From Kribbella italica (GTDB lineage Bacteria > Actinomycetota > Actinomycetes > Propionibacteriales > Kribbellaceae): a stretch of DNA of 64,000 nt. The notes under the pieces are model-generated. The model saw nothing but the letters and a program-made list of their open reading frames with translations. It ran no database searches and was not told the origin of the DNA. The stretch is taken from the NCBI RefSeq assembly GCF_014205135.1, contig NZ_JACHMY010000001.1:2976001-3040000 (forward strand), read 5' to 3'. Made by a program: the position numbers and the translations under genes. This document shows positions 1 to 8,293 of the stretch, piece by piece; within the stretch, counting starts at the first letter, position 1, and each line of letters opens with the position of its first letter.

Positions 1-318
1 GTTCGGGTGGTCGCACGGGGCGACGCTTTGTTGTCGCCGGGGGTGACGCGGCGGCTGGTGGCCGAGTTCGCGACGCGGAGCCGGCAGCCGCACGCGAGCA
101 AGGAGCTCGACGTCCTGACCGAGCGGGAGAAGGAGATCGTCGCGCTGGTCGGCGAGGGGCTGTCGAACGACGAGATCGCGGCCCGGCTGGTGCTGAGCCC
201 GGCGACGGCGAAGACGCATGTCAGCCGGGCGATGGTGAAGCTGGGTGTGCGGGATCGCGCGCAGTTGGTGGTACTGGCTTACCAGACCGGGCTGGTACGA
301 CCGGGCTGGTTGGGCTAG
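1..318 (+). CDS. LuxR/NarL-type DNA-binding response regulator, 3' part only
   Basis: The gene enters the window from the left, so only the C-terminal part of about 105 residues is visible. It begins with the end of a receiver domain ('GDALLSPGVTRRLV' is typical of the receiver-HTH linker) and continues into a LuxR/GerE helix-turn-helix. That domain shows 'LTEREKEIVALVGEGLSNDEIA' split around the turn and a recognition helix near 'SPATAKTHVSRAMVKLG'. It probably binds DNA as the output half of a two-component system. The next gene is an ABC exporter on the same strand, 78 bases downstream; such regulators often control adjacent exporters, but that link is inference. The partner kinase would lie upstream, outside the window. 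Confidence 0.9.
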   Translation, partial: VRVVARGDALLSPGVTRRLVAEFATRSRQPHASKELDVLTEREKEIVALVGEGLSNDEIAARLVLSPATAKTHVSRAMVKLGVRDRAQLVVLAYQTGLVRPGWLG

Positions 319-396
319 CACTACTCCCCCGGCGGTACTGCGGGTCACTCCTTGTGGGCGACGCGGAGACCGGCGGTCTGGCGGGACGCTCGGGGT

Positions 397-1314
397 ATGA
401 CGACAACAGCTGCCCCGATGGTCCAGGTGCAGGGGCTCACCAAACGCTACGGGGACACCGTCGCGGTCGACGGGGTGGATCTCCAGGTCCGGCCGGGTGA
501 GGTCTACGGGTTCCTCGGGCCGAACGGCGCCGGGAAGACGACGACCCTGCGGATCCTGACGGGACTGATCGCTCCGACCAGCGGGAGCGTCGAGGTGCTC
601 GGCGGTTCGCCCGGGCAGGCGAAAGTGCTGGCCCGGACCGGGTCGATGATCGAGTCGCCCGCGTTCTACCCGTACCTGTCGGGGCTGGACAACCTGCGGC
701 TGCTCGCCGAGTACGCCGAGGTGGCGCGCGCCCGTGTCCGCGAGGTGCTCGAGCTGGTGGATCTGGCCGAGCGGGCCAAGGACCGCTTCTCGACGTACTC
801 GCTGGGGATGAAGCAGCGGCTCGGCGTCGCGGCGGCGTTGCTCAAGGACCCCGAGCTGGTGATCCTCGACGAGCCGACGAACGGGCTGGATCCGGCCGGC
901 ATGCGGGACATGCGGCGGCTGATCCGGGAGCTCGGGTCGGACGGGCGGACCGTGGTGCTGTCGAGCCATCTGCTCGGCGAGGTCCAGCAGGTCTGCGACC
1001 GGGTCGGAATCATCAACGCCGGCCGGATGGTGGCCGAGCACGACGTCGAGGAACTACGCGGGCAGCAGGAGCTGGTGATCCGCGCGAAACCGCTGGAGAG
1101 CGCTCACTCGGTGCTCCGGGAGGTTCTCGGGGCCGACGCCGTCCACCTGTACGACGACACGCTGCGCGCCAAGGTCTCGCCGGACCGCGCGGCCGAGCTC
1201 AATCGCCTGCTGGTGCGGGCGGACATCGCGGTGTCGGAACTGCGCAGTACGGAACGAGCGCTCGAGGACGTCTTCTTCGAGCTGACCACGGAGGAGAAGA
1301 CTCATGCTGGGTAG
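397..1314 (+). CDS. ABC transporter ATP-binding protein (ABC-2 exporter type)
   Basis: This is the ATPase subunit of a two-component exporter, about 305 residues. Walker A 'GPNGAGKTT' lies at residues 41-49, the signature 'SLGMKQ' near 135, Walker B 'LVILDEP' near 154, and the switch His follows in 'SSH' near 194. The C-terminal third is the variable extension of drug- or bacteriocin-type exporters ending '.ALEDVFFELT'. I chose the ATG at 397 because the frame upstream to 352 reads Arg/Trp-rich, unlike the family. The 3' end overlaps the permease gene by 11 bases, so the two are translated together. Substrate is unknown. Confidence 0.92.
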   Translation: MTTTAAPMVQVQGLTKRYGDTVAVDGVDLQVRPGEVYGFLGPNGAGKTTTLRILTGLIAPTSGSVEVLGGSPGQAKVLARTGSMIESPAFYPYLSGLDNLRLLAEYAEVARARVREVLELVDLAERAKDRFSTYSLGMKQRLGVAAALLKDPELVILDEPTNGLDPAGMRDMRRLIRELGSDGRTVVLSSHLLGEVQQVCDRVGIINAGRMVAEHDVEELRGQQELVIRAKPLESAHSVLREVLGADAVHLYDDTLRAKVSPDRAAELNRLLVRADIAVSELRSTERALEDVFFELTTEEKTHAG

Positions 1315-2149
1315 CTATCGCGCGGAGCTGATCAAGCTGCGGAAGCGGTCGGCTGTCTGGGTGCTGTTCGGGGCCGGCCTCGTGCTGAGCCTGATCTTCG
1401 GGTACGTGCTGCCGTACGTCGGTTACCTGACCGGCGACGACAACCCGCAGACCAACGGGATCCCGCGGGCCGAGGTGCTGCGCGGGCTGCTGCCGGAACG
1501 CGTGCTGGACAACACGATCGGCGGGTTCCCGGTCTTCGCGGGAGCGCTCGCTCTCGTGCTCGGGGCGATCGTGGTCGGCGGCGAGTACACGTGGGGCACG
1601 CTGAAGACCGTGCTGACCCAGCGGCCGGGGCGGATCTCGGTGCTGGGCGGGCAGTTGCTCGGATTGTTCACGATGCTCGCGGTGTGGGTGCTCGGGATCT
1701 TCGTCGCGTGCGCGCTGTGCAGTGTGGGGATCGCGGCGGCCGAGGGTGGGTCGATGGCGTGGCCGGGTGTGCTGGAGACCGTCGAGGCGCTGGCCGGCGG
1801 GTGGTTGGTGCTGGCGATGTGGTGCCTCGCGGGCGCCGTCCTGGCTGTTGCCTTCCGCAACGTTGCGTTGCCGATCGGGCTCGGGGTGGTGTGGATCCTC
1901 GGGATCGAGACGTTGCTGGCCGGTGTCGCGAGCAGTCTGTTGCCGGACCTGGAGGTGCTGACGGATGCGTTGCCCGGGGCGAGTGCCGGGGCACTGGTGT
2001 TCAGCGTGACGGGGATGGTCGCGGCTGACGCGCCGCCCGGCGTACGGGATGCGGTGGGTGGTGGACGGGCGCTGGCGACGTTGGTGGCCTACGGCTTGGT
2101 CTTCGCCGGGCTCGCGATGTTCACGACCCGGCGGCGTGATGTGGTGTGA
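1304..2149 (+). CDS. ABC-2 type permease, partner of the preceding ATPase
   Basis: A 281-residue integral membrane protein with about six hydrophobic segments, the first near residues 18-40. The N-terminus 'YRAELIKLRKRSAVWVL' is the usual start of ABC-2 permeases, and 'GGEYTWGTLKTVLTQRPGR' is the family's conserved cytoplasmic loop after the second segment. An 'AGGAG' ribosome site sits inside the end of the ATPase gene. The stop overlaps the next start by four bases (GTGA), which puts the LmbE-like gene in the same transcript. Together with the upstream gene it forms a complete exporter of unknown substrate. Confidence 0.9.
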   Translation: MLGSYRAELIKLRKRSAVWVLFGAGLVLSLIFGYVLPYVGYLTGDDNPQTNGIPRAEVLRGLLPERVLDNTIGGFPVFAGALALVLGAIVVGGEYTWGTLKTVLTQRPGRISVLGGQLLGLFTMLAVWVLGIFVACALCSVGIAAAEGGSMAWPGVLETVEALAGGWLVLAMWCLAGAVLAVAFRNVALPIGLGVVWILGIETLLAGVASSLLPDLEVLTDALPGASAGALVFSVTGMVAADAPPGVRDAVGGGRALATLVAYGLVFAGLAMFTTRRRDVV

Positions 2150-3003
2150 GCGTGAGGACGGCTTTGGTGGTGCACGCCCATCCGGACGACGAGGTGTTCG
2201 CGACGGGAGCGGCGACGATCGCGCTCTCCGCCGCGGGCTGGCGCGTGGTGCTGCGGGTGGCCACGGGCGGGGAGGCTTCGGAGGATCCGGCGCTGGGTGA
2301 GGTCGAGGCTCGGCGGGTGCGGAGCGAGAAGCTGAGTCGGTCGTGTGAGTTGCTGGGGATTGCTGAGTGGGCGTGGCTCGGTGAGTGGGTGGATCGTGGG
2401 GGTGCTGGGCCGGGGACTGTTGCTGACGAGGAGAGCGCGGTCTTGGTTGACGCCGTACGGCGGGCGCTGGGTGAGGTGCGGCCGGAGTTGGTGCTGACCG
2501 TTGGAAGCGACGGACTGACCGGGCATCCGGATCATGTGGCGATCGGGGCGGCGGTGCGGGAGGCGGCCGATGGTGTGCTGGGGGCTCGGGTGAGAGCGGC
2601 GGATGTTCAGGTGGCTCAGGAGCGCATCAGGGAGTACCTGAGCGGCGAGCGGCAGGTGGGATCGGGGCGGGTACTTGGAGTAGGAAACGAAGTCGTGCTG
2701 GAAGAGGTCCCCGGCGATGGTTGGCGGGTCGGCGGCGAGGCGGCGGACCGTCGACGGGAGGCGGCGGACCGTCGACGGGAGGCGGCGGACCGTCGACGGG
2801 AGGCGGCGGAGCGCCGGCGGGAGGCGGAGGAGCGCCGGCGGGAGGTGGCGGAGCGTCGGCGGCGGGCGCTGGACGTTTACCAACCCGGGTTGGGGACGCT
2901 GCCGCTCGAGCAGGTGCTCGGAGGACGGCTCGGGGACTCGGTGCTGCTCCGAGCCGTCCTCGATGTCGCCGGCTGGGACCGGGATCTGTTCGAGCGCGGT
3001 TAG
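2146..3003 (+). CDS. LmbE/PIG-L family deacetylase with a repeat-expanded basic helix
   Basis: The first 135 residues are a PIG-L/LmbE zinc-dependent N-deacetylase: the metal motif 'HPDD' is at residues 12-15 and the second ligand region 'HPDH' at 127-130. Family members act on N-acetylglucosaminyl lipids, mycothiol precursors or sugars. After the core the protein is unusual: residues 198-239 are six heptads of the type E-A-A-D/E-R-R-R, encoded by a 21-bp tandem repeat. They should form a long charged helix. A conserved-looking tail ('LGDSVLLRAVLDVAGWDRDLFERG') follows. The GTG start overlaps the permease stop. The 3' end overlaps the convergent GH125 gene by four bases. Core assignment is firm, substrate is not. 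Confidence 0.85.
   Translation: MSVRTALVVHAHPDDEVFATGAATIALSAAGWRVVLRVATGGEASEDPALGEVEARRVRSEKLSRSCELLGIAEWAWLGEWVDRGGAGPGTVADEESAVLVDAVRRALGEVRPELVLTVGSDGLTGHPDHVAIGAAVREAADGVLGARVRAADVQVAQERIREYLSGERQVGSGRVLGVGNEVVLEEVPGDGWRVGGEAADRRREAADRRREAADRRREAAERRREAEERRREVAERRRRALDVYQPGLGTLPLEQVLGGRLGDSVLLRAVLDVAGWDRDLFERG
2737..2862 (+). repeat. Six tandem 21-bp units inside the LmbE-like gene
   Basis: Units at 2737, 2758 and 2779 are identical (core 'gcggcggaccgtcgacggga'); units at 2800, 2821 and 2842 are diverged copies with 'gcgccggcggga'-type endings. The period is 21, so copy-number changes keep frame and add or remove one heptad E-A-A-D-R-R-R. The identity of the first three suggests recent slippage. 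Confidence 0.95.
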
Positions 3004-4271
3004 AGGCGTCGGCCGGCGTGAGCCAGGGCCAGCTCGCAGAACATCGCGTTCGCCCAGGAGAACCACTCGCGCGTGTACTGGTTCGGGTCGTCGACGTGGA
3101 AGCCCTCGTGCATCTGCCCGGTCCCGCCGGTGGTGTCGCGCAGGGTGTCCAGGATCTGCGCGCGCTCCTCGGCCGAGGTCGCGGTCAGGCCCTGGACGGC
3201 CAGCGCGATGTGCCAGATGTAGTTCGGCGGGGTGTGCGGGCTGCCGATTCCGGAGGCGTGCGTTCCGCTGTAGTAGTACGGGTTGTCCGGGCTCAGCAGC
3301 AGCTTGCGCGTCGCCAGGTACGTCGGGTCGTCGACGGCGGCGTACCCGCTCAGCGGCGCCGACAGCAGGCTCGGCATGTTCGCGTCGTCCATCAGCAACC
3401 GCTCCCCCGCGCCGTCCACCTCGTACGCGAAAACGCGCCCGTACGTCGGGTGGTCGACCGTGCCGTGCTGGGAGATGCCCTCGTCGATGCCGACCCGCAG
3501 CTCCTTGGCGCGAGCACCCAGCGCCGGATCGCCGAGCACCTCGGTCGCGATCACCTCGACGTACCCGAGCACGACCGAGGCGAACATGTTGCCGGGCACG
3601 TTGAACCCGTGCTCGGTCGCGTCGTCGCTCGGCCGGAAAGCGCTCCACGTCATGCCCGTCGGCTGCGTCCACCGGCCGCGGCCCTCGCGGACCAGCGTGT
3701 CGGTGACCGGCTCGCCGTGCCGCTCGAACCGGTACGGCGACCGCGCCTCGTGGTCGAGCTCGACGGTCCACAGGTCCAGCGTCGCGATCGCGGCGGTCCG
3801 GAACCGCTCGTCGATCACGTCGTCGCGGCCGGTGAGCTTCCACAGCTTGTACGCCAGGTCGAGCGGGAAGCACAGCGAGTCGATCTCGTACTTGCGCTCC
3901 CACACCCACGGCGACATCTCGGTCAGGTCGGTGGTGTGGCCGGCGCCGTTGGCCTCGCGGTTGAAGGCGTTCGCGTACGGGTCGAGGGCGACGTACTCGA
4001 GCTGCCGGTGCAGTACGCCGATCAGCACGTCCTGCAGGCCGGGGTCGTCGGCGCACAGCACCAGGTACGGGCGCAGCTGGGCGGCCGAGTCGCGCAGCCA
4101 CATCGCCGGGATGTCACCGGTCAGCACGAACGTCGTACCGTCGGCGAGCCGTTCGGCCACGGCGGTGAGGTTCTGCGTCATCGACTGCTGGAACATGGTC
4201 GCGATCACCGGGTCGCCGGTGGCCTGGCGGACCTCCTCGGTGGCGCGGGCCAGCACGTCGGGGTCGATCAT
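3000..4271 (-). CDS. Glycoside hydrolase family 125 (exo-alpha-1,6-mannosidase type)
   Basis: A 423-residue intracellular enzyme with no signal peptide. It matches the GH125 (formerly DUF1237) pattern: 'GDIPAMWLRDSAAQLRPYL' near residue 50, 'NAFNREANG', 'YEIDSLCFPL' and a C-terminal 'WFSWANAMFCELAL'. Known members are metal-independent exo-alpha-mannosidases with an inverting mechanism acting on alpha-1,6-mannosides. The ATG at 4271 is preceded by 'AAGGTGA'. A ROK regulator lies 32 bases upstream on the same strand and probably controls this cluster. Neighbouring genes add a clan GH-D hydrolase and a secreted propeller, consistent with breakdown of a mannose/galactose-containing glycan. Transporter genes for such a glycan are not visible here. 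Confidence 0.9.
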   Translation of the reverse strand: MIDPDVLARATEEVRQATGDPVIATMFQQSMTQNLTAVAERLADGTTFVLTGDIPAMWLRDSAAQLRPYLVLCADDPGLQDVLIGVLHRQLEYVALDPYANAFNREANGAGHTTDLTEMSPWVWERKYEIDSLCFPLDLAYKLWKLTGRDDVIDERFRTAAIATLDLWTVELDHEARSPYRFERHGEPVTDTLVREGRGRWTQPTGMTWSAFRPSDDATEHGFNVPGNMFASVVLGYVEVIATEVLGDPALGARAKELRVGIDEGISQHGTVDHPTYGRVFAYEVDGAGERLLMDDANMPSLLSAPLSGYAAVDDPTYLATRKLLLSPDNPYYYSGTHASGIGSPHTPPNYIWHIALAVQGLTATSAEERAQILDTLRDTTGGTGQMHEGFHVDDPNQYTREWFSWANAMFCELALAHAGRRL

Positions 4272-4303
4272 CAACACTTCACCTTTCAGCGGGACCGGAT
4301 CTC

Positions 4304-5632
4304 TCATCCGGCAGTATTCACGGCGGGCACCGGACGGGATCCGGACAGAGCGCTCTCCGGAGGTCCGAGCAGGAGGACGGACGGGTTCGGGGAGAAGGTG
4401 TGGTCGAGGACCAGGCTCGCGGCCCCGACCGCGCCGACGTCGGCGCCGAGCGCCGTACCGGCGACGTCGAACGGGTGCACGGAACGGACCAGGAAGCGCT
4501 CTCTCAGCGTTTCCCGGACGGCGTCGCCGAAGAACGGTGCGAGCCGGTCCCAGTACGGTCCGCCGAAGACGACGCGCTCCAGGTCGAGCAGGTTCGCGAT
4601 GTCCTCGACGACCTTCGCGATCCGGCCGGCCAGGGCGGTGACGATCGCGCGGGCCGCGCCCGGTGCCTCGGCGGCCTGGAAGCAGAGCCGGCCGAAAGCG
4701 ACGTCGACGGCCTGCCGGTCGTCGAGATCGATGCCTTGGGCAATCACTCCCGCCTGGACGGCTTGCTGGACCAGGTACCGCGGCCGGCTGGTCTCGCCGA
4801 CGCAGCCGCGGCGGCCGCAGAAGCAGAGCGGGCCGTCGGGGTCGACGATCACGTGGCCGATCTCGCCGACGTTGCCCGACGTACCGCGGACGACCTCGTC
4901 GCCGATCACGAGACCGGCGCCGACGCCGGTGCCGAGGTAGAAGAACACGAAACTGCCGCGGCCGTTCGGGCCGCCGGCCCACTTCTCGGCGGAGGCGGCC
5001 GCGGTGACGTCCTTGTCGAGCAGGACGGGGAGGCCGGTGCGGTCGCGCAGGGCGTCGCGGAGGGGGACTCGGTGCCAGGCGGTGAGATTGGGTGGGTCGA
5101 CGACGGCGCCGCGCGCGACGTCGATCGGGCCGGGAGCGGCGATGCCGACGCCGACCACCCGGTCGCGGGGTGCGCCGGCTTCGGTGATGGTCTGCTCGAT
5201 CATCGCCGCGATGCCCTCGATGAGCGCGTCGGGCTCAAGAGCAGAGTTGGCGATGACCTCGGTCTCGGCCCGGCGGCGGGCGACCACCTGGCCGGTGAGA
5301 TCCAGTACGACGACGGTGACGACCGCGGGATCCAGATGCACGCCGACGGCGTACTGGCCGGTGGGTTCCAGTTCCAGCAGGGTACGGGGTTTGCCCAGGC
5401 CGGCGTTCCTCTGGCGGCCCGCCTCGCGGACCAGGCCGGCGTCGAGCAGGCGGCGGGTGATGTTGGAGATGGCCTGGCCGGACAATCCGGTCGCGGCGGC
5501 CAGCTCGACGCGGCTCAGGAGTTGCTCGGCGCGACGGATCGCGTCCAGGACGACGCTGTCGTTGAACCCTCCGACGCGGTCCAGATTCGTCCCCCGGCGG
5601 ACCACAGCCGGTGGCTGATCGGTGCTCACCAC
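4304..5632 (-). CDS. ROK family transcriptional regulator (NagC/XylR type)
   Basis: A 442-residue repressor. Residues about 25-90 form a winged helix ('LSRVELAAATGLSGQAISNITRRLL' split by a turn). The rest is a sugar-kinase-like ROK fold with the zinc motif 'CFCGRRGC' near residue 275 and the phosphate-type loop 'YLGTGVGAGLVIGD'. Such proteins bind a sugar or sugar phosphate and release DNA. It sits between the GH125 gene, 32 bases downstream, and the GH-D gene, 27 bases upstream, all on the minus strand, so the three look like one sugar operon. The catalytic-like Asp in 'VLLDKDV' is present, so residual kinase activity cannot be excluded. Confidence 0.92.
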   Translation of the reverse strand: MVSTDQPPAVVRRGTNLDRVGGFNDSVVLDAIRRAEQLLSRVELAAATGLSGQAISNITRRLLDAGLVREAGRQRNAGLGKPRTLLELEPTGQYAVGVHLDPAVVTVVVLDLTGQVVARRRAETEVIANSALEPDALIEGIAAMIEQTITEAGAPRDRVVGVGIAAPGPIDVARGAVVDPPNLTAWHRVPLRDALRDRTGLPVLLDKDVTAAASAEKWAGGPNGRGSFVFFYLGTGVGAGLVIGDEVVRGTSGNVGEIGHVIVDPDGPLCFCGRRGCVGETSRPRYLVQQAVQAGVIAQGIDLDDRQAVDVAFGRLCFQAAEAPGAARAIVTALAGRIAKVVEDIANLLDLERVVFGGPYWDRLAPFFGDAVRETLRERFLVRSVHPFDVAGTALGADVGAVGAASLVLDHTFSPNPSVLLLGPPESALSGSRPVPAVNTAG

Positions 5633-5659
5633 TCCCCCTGTCCTCGCACCGCGCTCACC

Positions 5660-7229
5660 TCACCCGGAACCCGGGTCTGCGCCCCACGGCAGCGACCAGT
5701 CGTAGTGGATGGTGCCGGTGCCGGTCCCCCAGGTGTTGGGCGTCGTGTTCACGAGCCAGTCCAGCGGTTCGAGCTGGTCACCACCACTGAGCGCCAACCG
5801 TATACCGTCGCCAAGCTGACGATCGGCCCGCGCGGTGCGAGCGGCCGGATCGACGGAGACGAAGAGAGCGCTCCCCGAGCGAGCGACGAGGTCGAGGAAC
5901 CGCGCGTTGAGCTCCCACGGAGTCTGCGGGGTGCACGGGACGCAGTCCGCGTCGAGCGTGAAGAACCGCCCGTGCTGCGGCAGCCGGAAGGCCAGCGAGT
6001 TGACCCCCAATCTTGCGGGTCCGCTCCCACTCGCGACCGGACGTGTCGTCACCACTGCGCTGTACGTCGACGAGGCCGGCCGCGAGATGTCCGACGGTGT
6101 TGCAGCCGATCAGGACCAGGTCCTCGCCGGCGGCCCGGATCGCGCGGTAGAAGTCGAGCACGATCTCGGCAGTGGTCCGGGTCGGGTCGTGGAACTGCCA
6201 GCCGGCGTCGGTCAGCCGCGCGCCCATCGCCGGACCGAAGCGGCCGAACACGTCGTACGTGCTGAAGTCGTGCTTCACCAGCTCAAAGCCCCAGGACTTG
6301 AACCGCTGGAGATCGCCGCGGACCAGATCGAGGACTTCCGGGTACGTCGGATCAAGCGCGCGCCCCGGCGCCTCGCCGCCGAGCGGATGGCCCCACGGAC
6401 CGGTCTCCCTGGACAGCAACGGGCGGAACCACAGGCCGGGCCGCGCGCCGAGCTGCTTGACCGCGGCGGCGGTCGCCGCCAGGTCGTCGAAGAGCCCCGG
6501 GATCCCGCTCTCCCAGGGACCGCCGGAGCCGTTGCCGCCCGGGTTCCAGCCGTCGTCGACGACGCTGAACGGCTTGACCGGGTGGCCGTCGGCGAGCTCG
6601 ACGATCGTGGCGGCGTCCTGGAGGACCGCCTTCTCGTCGAAGCCTTCGCCGTACGCGTAGTACCAGTTGTTCGCGCCGACGACCGGGCCGATGTCCGGTC
6701 GGTCGGGCAGGTGCGCGCTCATCTTTGCGGTCGCGGCTTCGAGGGTCTTCCACGGCGTACCGGCGTCGGCGAACTCGCGGACGACTGCCGCTGGGAGGGC
6801 GCGGCCGTCGAGCTGGGTCGGGCCGCCGCCGTTGCGGAGGTCGAGCCAGAGGGTGACGCCGGTGCGGTCGACGGTCCACGAGCAGAAGGCGCCGGGGTGG
6901 ACGTCGACGCCCATGCCGGTGGTCGCGCCGGTCTGCTGGTCGTGAGCGAGCCAGTACCACGGGAGCAGACGCTCGGGCTGGAGGTGGCGCCACTGGAGAT
7001 CGCCGTACGAGCGCTCCCAGGCGTCGCCGAGAACGAGCGCGCTCTCCGGGAGAGCGCGCTCCCAGCGGAGCGCGACGCGGGAGATCGTGGTCGCGGTGAC
7101 GGTGACCTGGCCGTCGTCCGACCAGGTCACCTCGGACGCTTTCGCCGTCCAGCGGTGACCGTCGCGGACGGCCTGGACCGGCCCGTCGGCCGGGCCGGGC
7201 TGGACGAAGACGTGGGTCGGTTCGTTCAC
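5660..7229 (-). pseudogene. Clan GH-D (alpha-galactosidase-like) hydrolase, frameshifted near 6005
   Basis: Two overlapping minus-strand frames join into one protein of about 520 residues. The upstream frame carries 'VVDDGWNPGG', the nucleophile region 'LVKHDFSTYD' and the acid/base region 'RSGDDTSGREWE', as in GH36/GH27 enzymes. After 'TRKIG' the frame breaks at a run of five C (plus strand) near 6004-6008. The homologous continuation 'GVNSLAFRLPQHGRFFTLDADCV' lies in the other frame and ends at 5660. Removing one base restores the reading frame. So this is either a recent inactivation, a sequencing error in the homopolymer, or phase-variable slippage. It lies upstream of the ROK gene and probably belongs to the same sugar operon. 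Confidence 0.8.
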
Positions 7230-7248
7230 CTGCGCGAATTTACCCCAC

Positions 7249-7264
7249 AGACTTTAGTAAGTCT
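7249..7264. promoter_or_regulatory. Inverted repeat AGACTT-N4-AAGTCT before the GH-D gene
   Basis: Six-base arms with a four-base centre, 20 bases upstream of the GTG start of the GH-D gene and overlapping the stop of the secreted propeller gene. It may be a regulator site, or part of a weak terminator. Seen by eye only. Confidence 0.3.
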
Positions 7265-8273
7265 TGTAGTAGACGAGTTCTCCTGCTTCTCCCGGGGCGG
7301 CTCCTTCGCTCGGGACGAACAGCGTGAAGACCAGGGCGGGAGCGCCGTTCGGCGCCCGGAGAGCCGTCACCGTGGGATTCGCGAACGCCGTACTGCCGCC
7401 GTCGGTGCGGATCGTCGTCTGGTCGGCGTTGCCGGTCTGGTAGTCGTAGACGAAGGTCCGCCAGGAGCCGAAGTCGCCCTTGGTGAACTGGCCCTCGATC
7501 AGGCCGAAGCCGAAGTCGCGGAAGGCGACCTGGTCGCGGTCGCCGATGTTGCCGCCGACTCCCCAGTGCAGCAGGGCGTTGTCGACGTTCGGCTGGGCCG
7601 CGGTCGACCAGGAGTTGAAGTTGGTCAGCGTGCCGCGCTGCTGACGGTCGCGGTCGCAGTTCCACCAGAAGTGGCCGCCGAGGTCGATCGTGGAGTGGTC
7701 GATGTCCGGGGAGAGCGTGATCTTGTAGATGTTCGGCGTTCCCTCGGCGCAGGAGGACAGGCGTCGCGGTGCGTCGAAGGAACGGCCGACCCGGCCGGCC
7801 AGGAGGTCGGCGCGGTTGGCGTAGTAGCGGAAGGCGAGATGGTTGTCGCCGCCCCCGGGCTTCTCCTGCTCCCAGGCCAGGACGAAGCCGCCGTTCGGGG
7901 CCTGCGCGATCGTGGGCTGCGAGGCGGGGCCGGTGTTGCTTCCGGCGAGTTCTCGTTCCCAGTGCCAGTTGAGCAGGTCGGTCGAGGTGGCCAGGTTGAC
8001 GCGGAAGTGGCCGTCGGGTGCCAGGTGGTGCGAGACGGCCAGGTAGCCGCCGGTGGTGTCCTGGATGATCTTGACGGTGTCCATCACGTGGCCGGCGTCG
8101 TCGCGGGTGTTGTAACGCTTGCCGGTGGCACCGACCACGTTCTCGAGCAGGCCGCGGAGTTCGGCCCGGGCCGGGTCGGAGGGTGCTGCTTGTTTTGCCT
8201 CGGCTGGGGTCGTCAAGGCCGTGGCGAGCAGGGCGGCCGCGAGGGCGGCGACGAGCATCGGTTTGGTCGGCAT
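7254..8273 (-). CDS. Secreted five-bladed beta-propeller protein, glycosyl hydrolase-like
   Basis: A 339-residue exported protein. Residues 1-26 are a signal peptide (Lys near the start, then an Ala/Leu-rich core ending 'PAEA'). The mature part has propeller-like repeats such as 'DTVKIIQDTTGGYLAVSHHLA', 'ATSTDLLNWHWERELAG' and 'SQPTIAQAPNGGFVLAWEQE'. This resembles GH43/GH32-type folds, in which acidic residues sit at blade centres. I cannot name the exact family or prove catalysis. It precedes the GH-D gene on the same strand with 24 bases between them, so it is probably the extracellular part of the same glycan-degrading set. Confidence 0.7.
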   Translation of the reverse strand: MPTKPMLVAALAAALLATALTTPAEAKQAAPSDPARAELRGLLENVVGATGKRYNTRDDAGHVMDTVKIIQDTTGGYLAVSHHLAPDGHFRVNLATSTDLLNWHWERELAGSNTGPASQPTIAQAPNGGFVLAWEQEKPGGGDNHLAFRYYANRADLLAGRVGRSFDAPRRLSSCAEGTPNIYKITLSPDIDHSTIDLGGHFWWNCDRDRQQRGTLTNFNSWSTAAQPNVDNALLHWGVGGNIGDRDQVAFRDFGFGLIEGQFTKGDFGSWRTFVYDYQTGNADQTTIRTDGGSTAFANPTVTALRAPNGAPALVFTLFVPSEGAAPGEAGELVYYKTY

Positions 8274-8293
8274 GGGGCGGTGCCTCCTGGGAT

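Noticed and set aside
2721..4940. Plus-strand frame of 739 codons starting with Gly-rich repeats
   Set aside because: It is the other frame of the 21-bp repeat followed by antisense of the GH125 and ROK genes.
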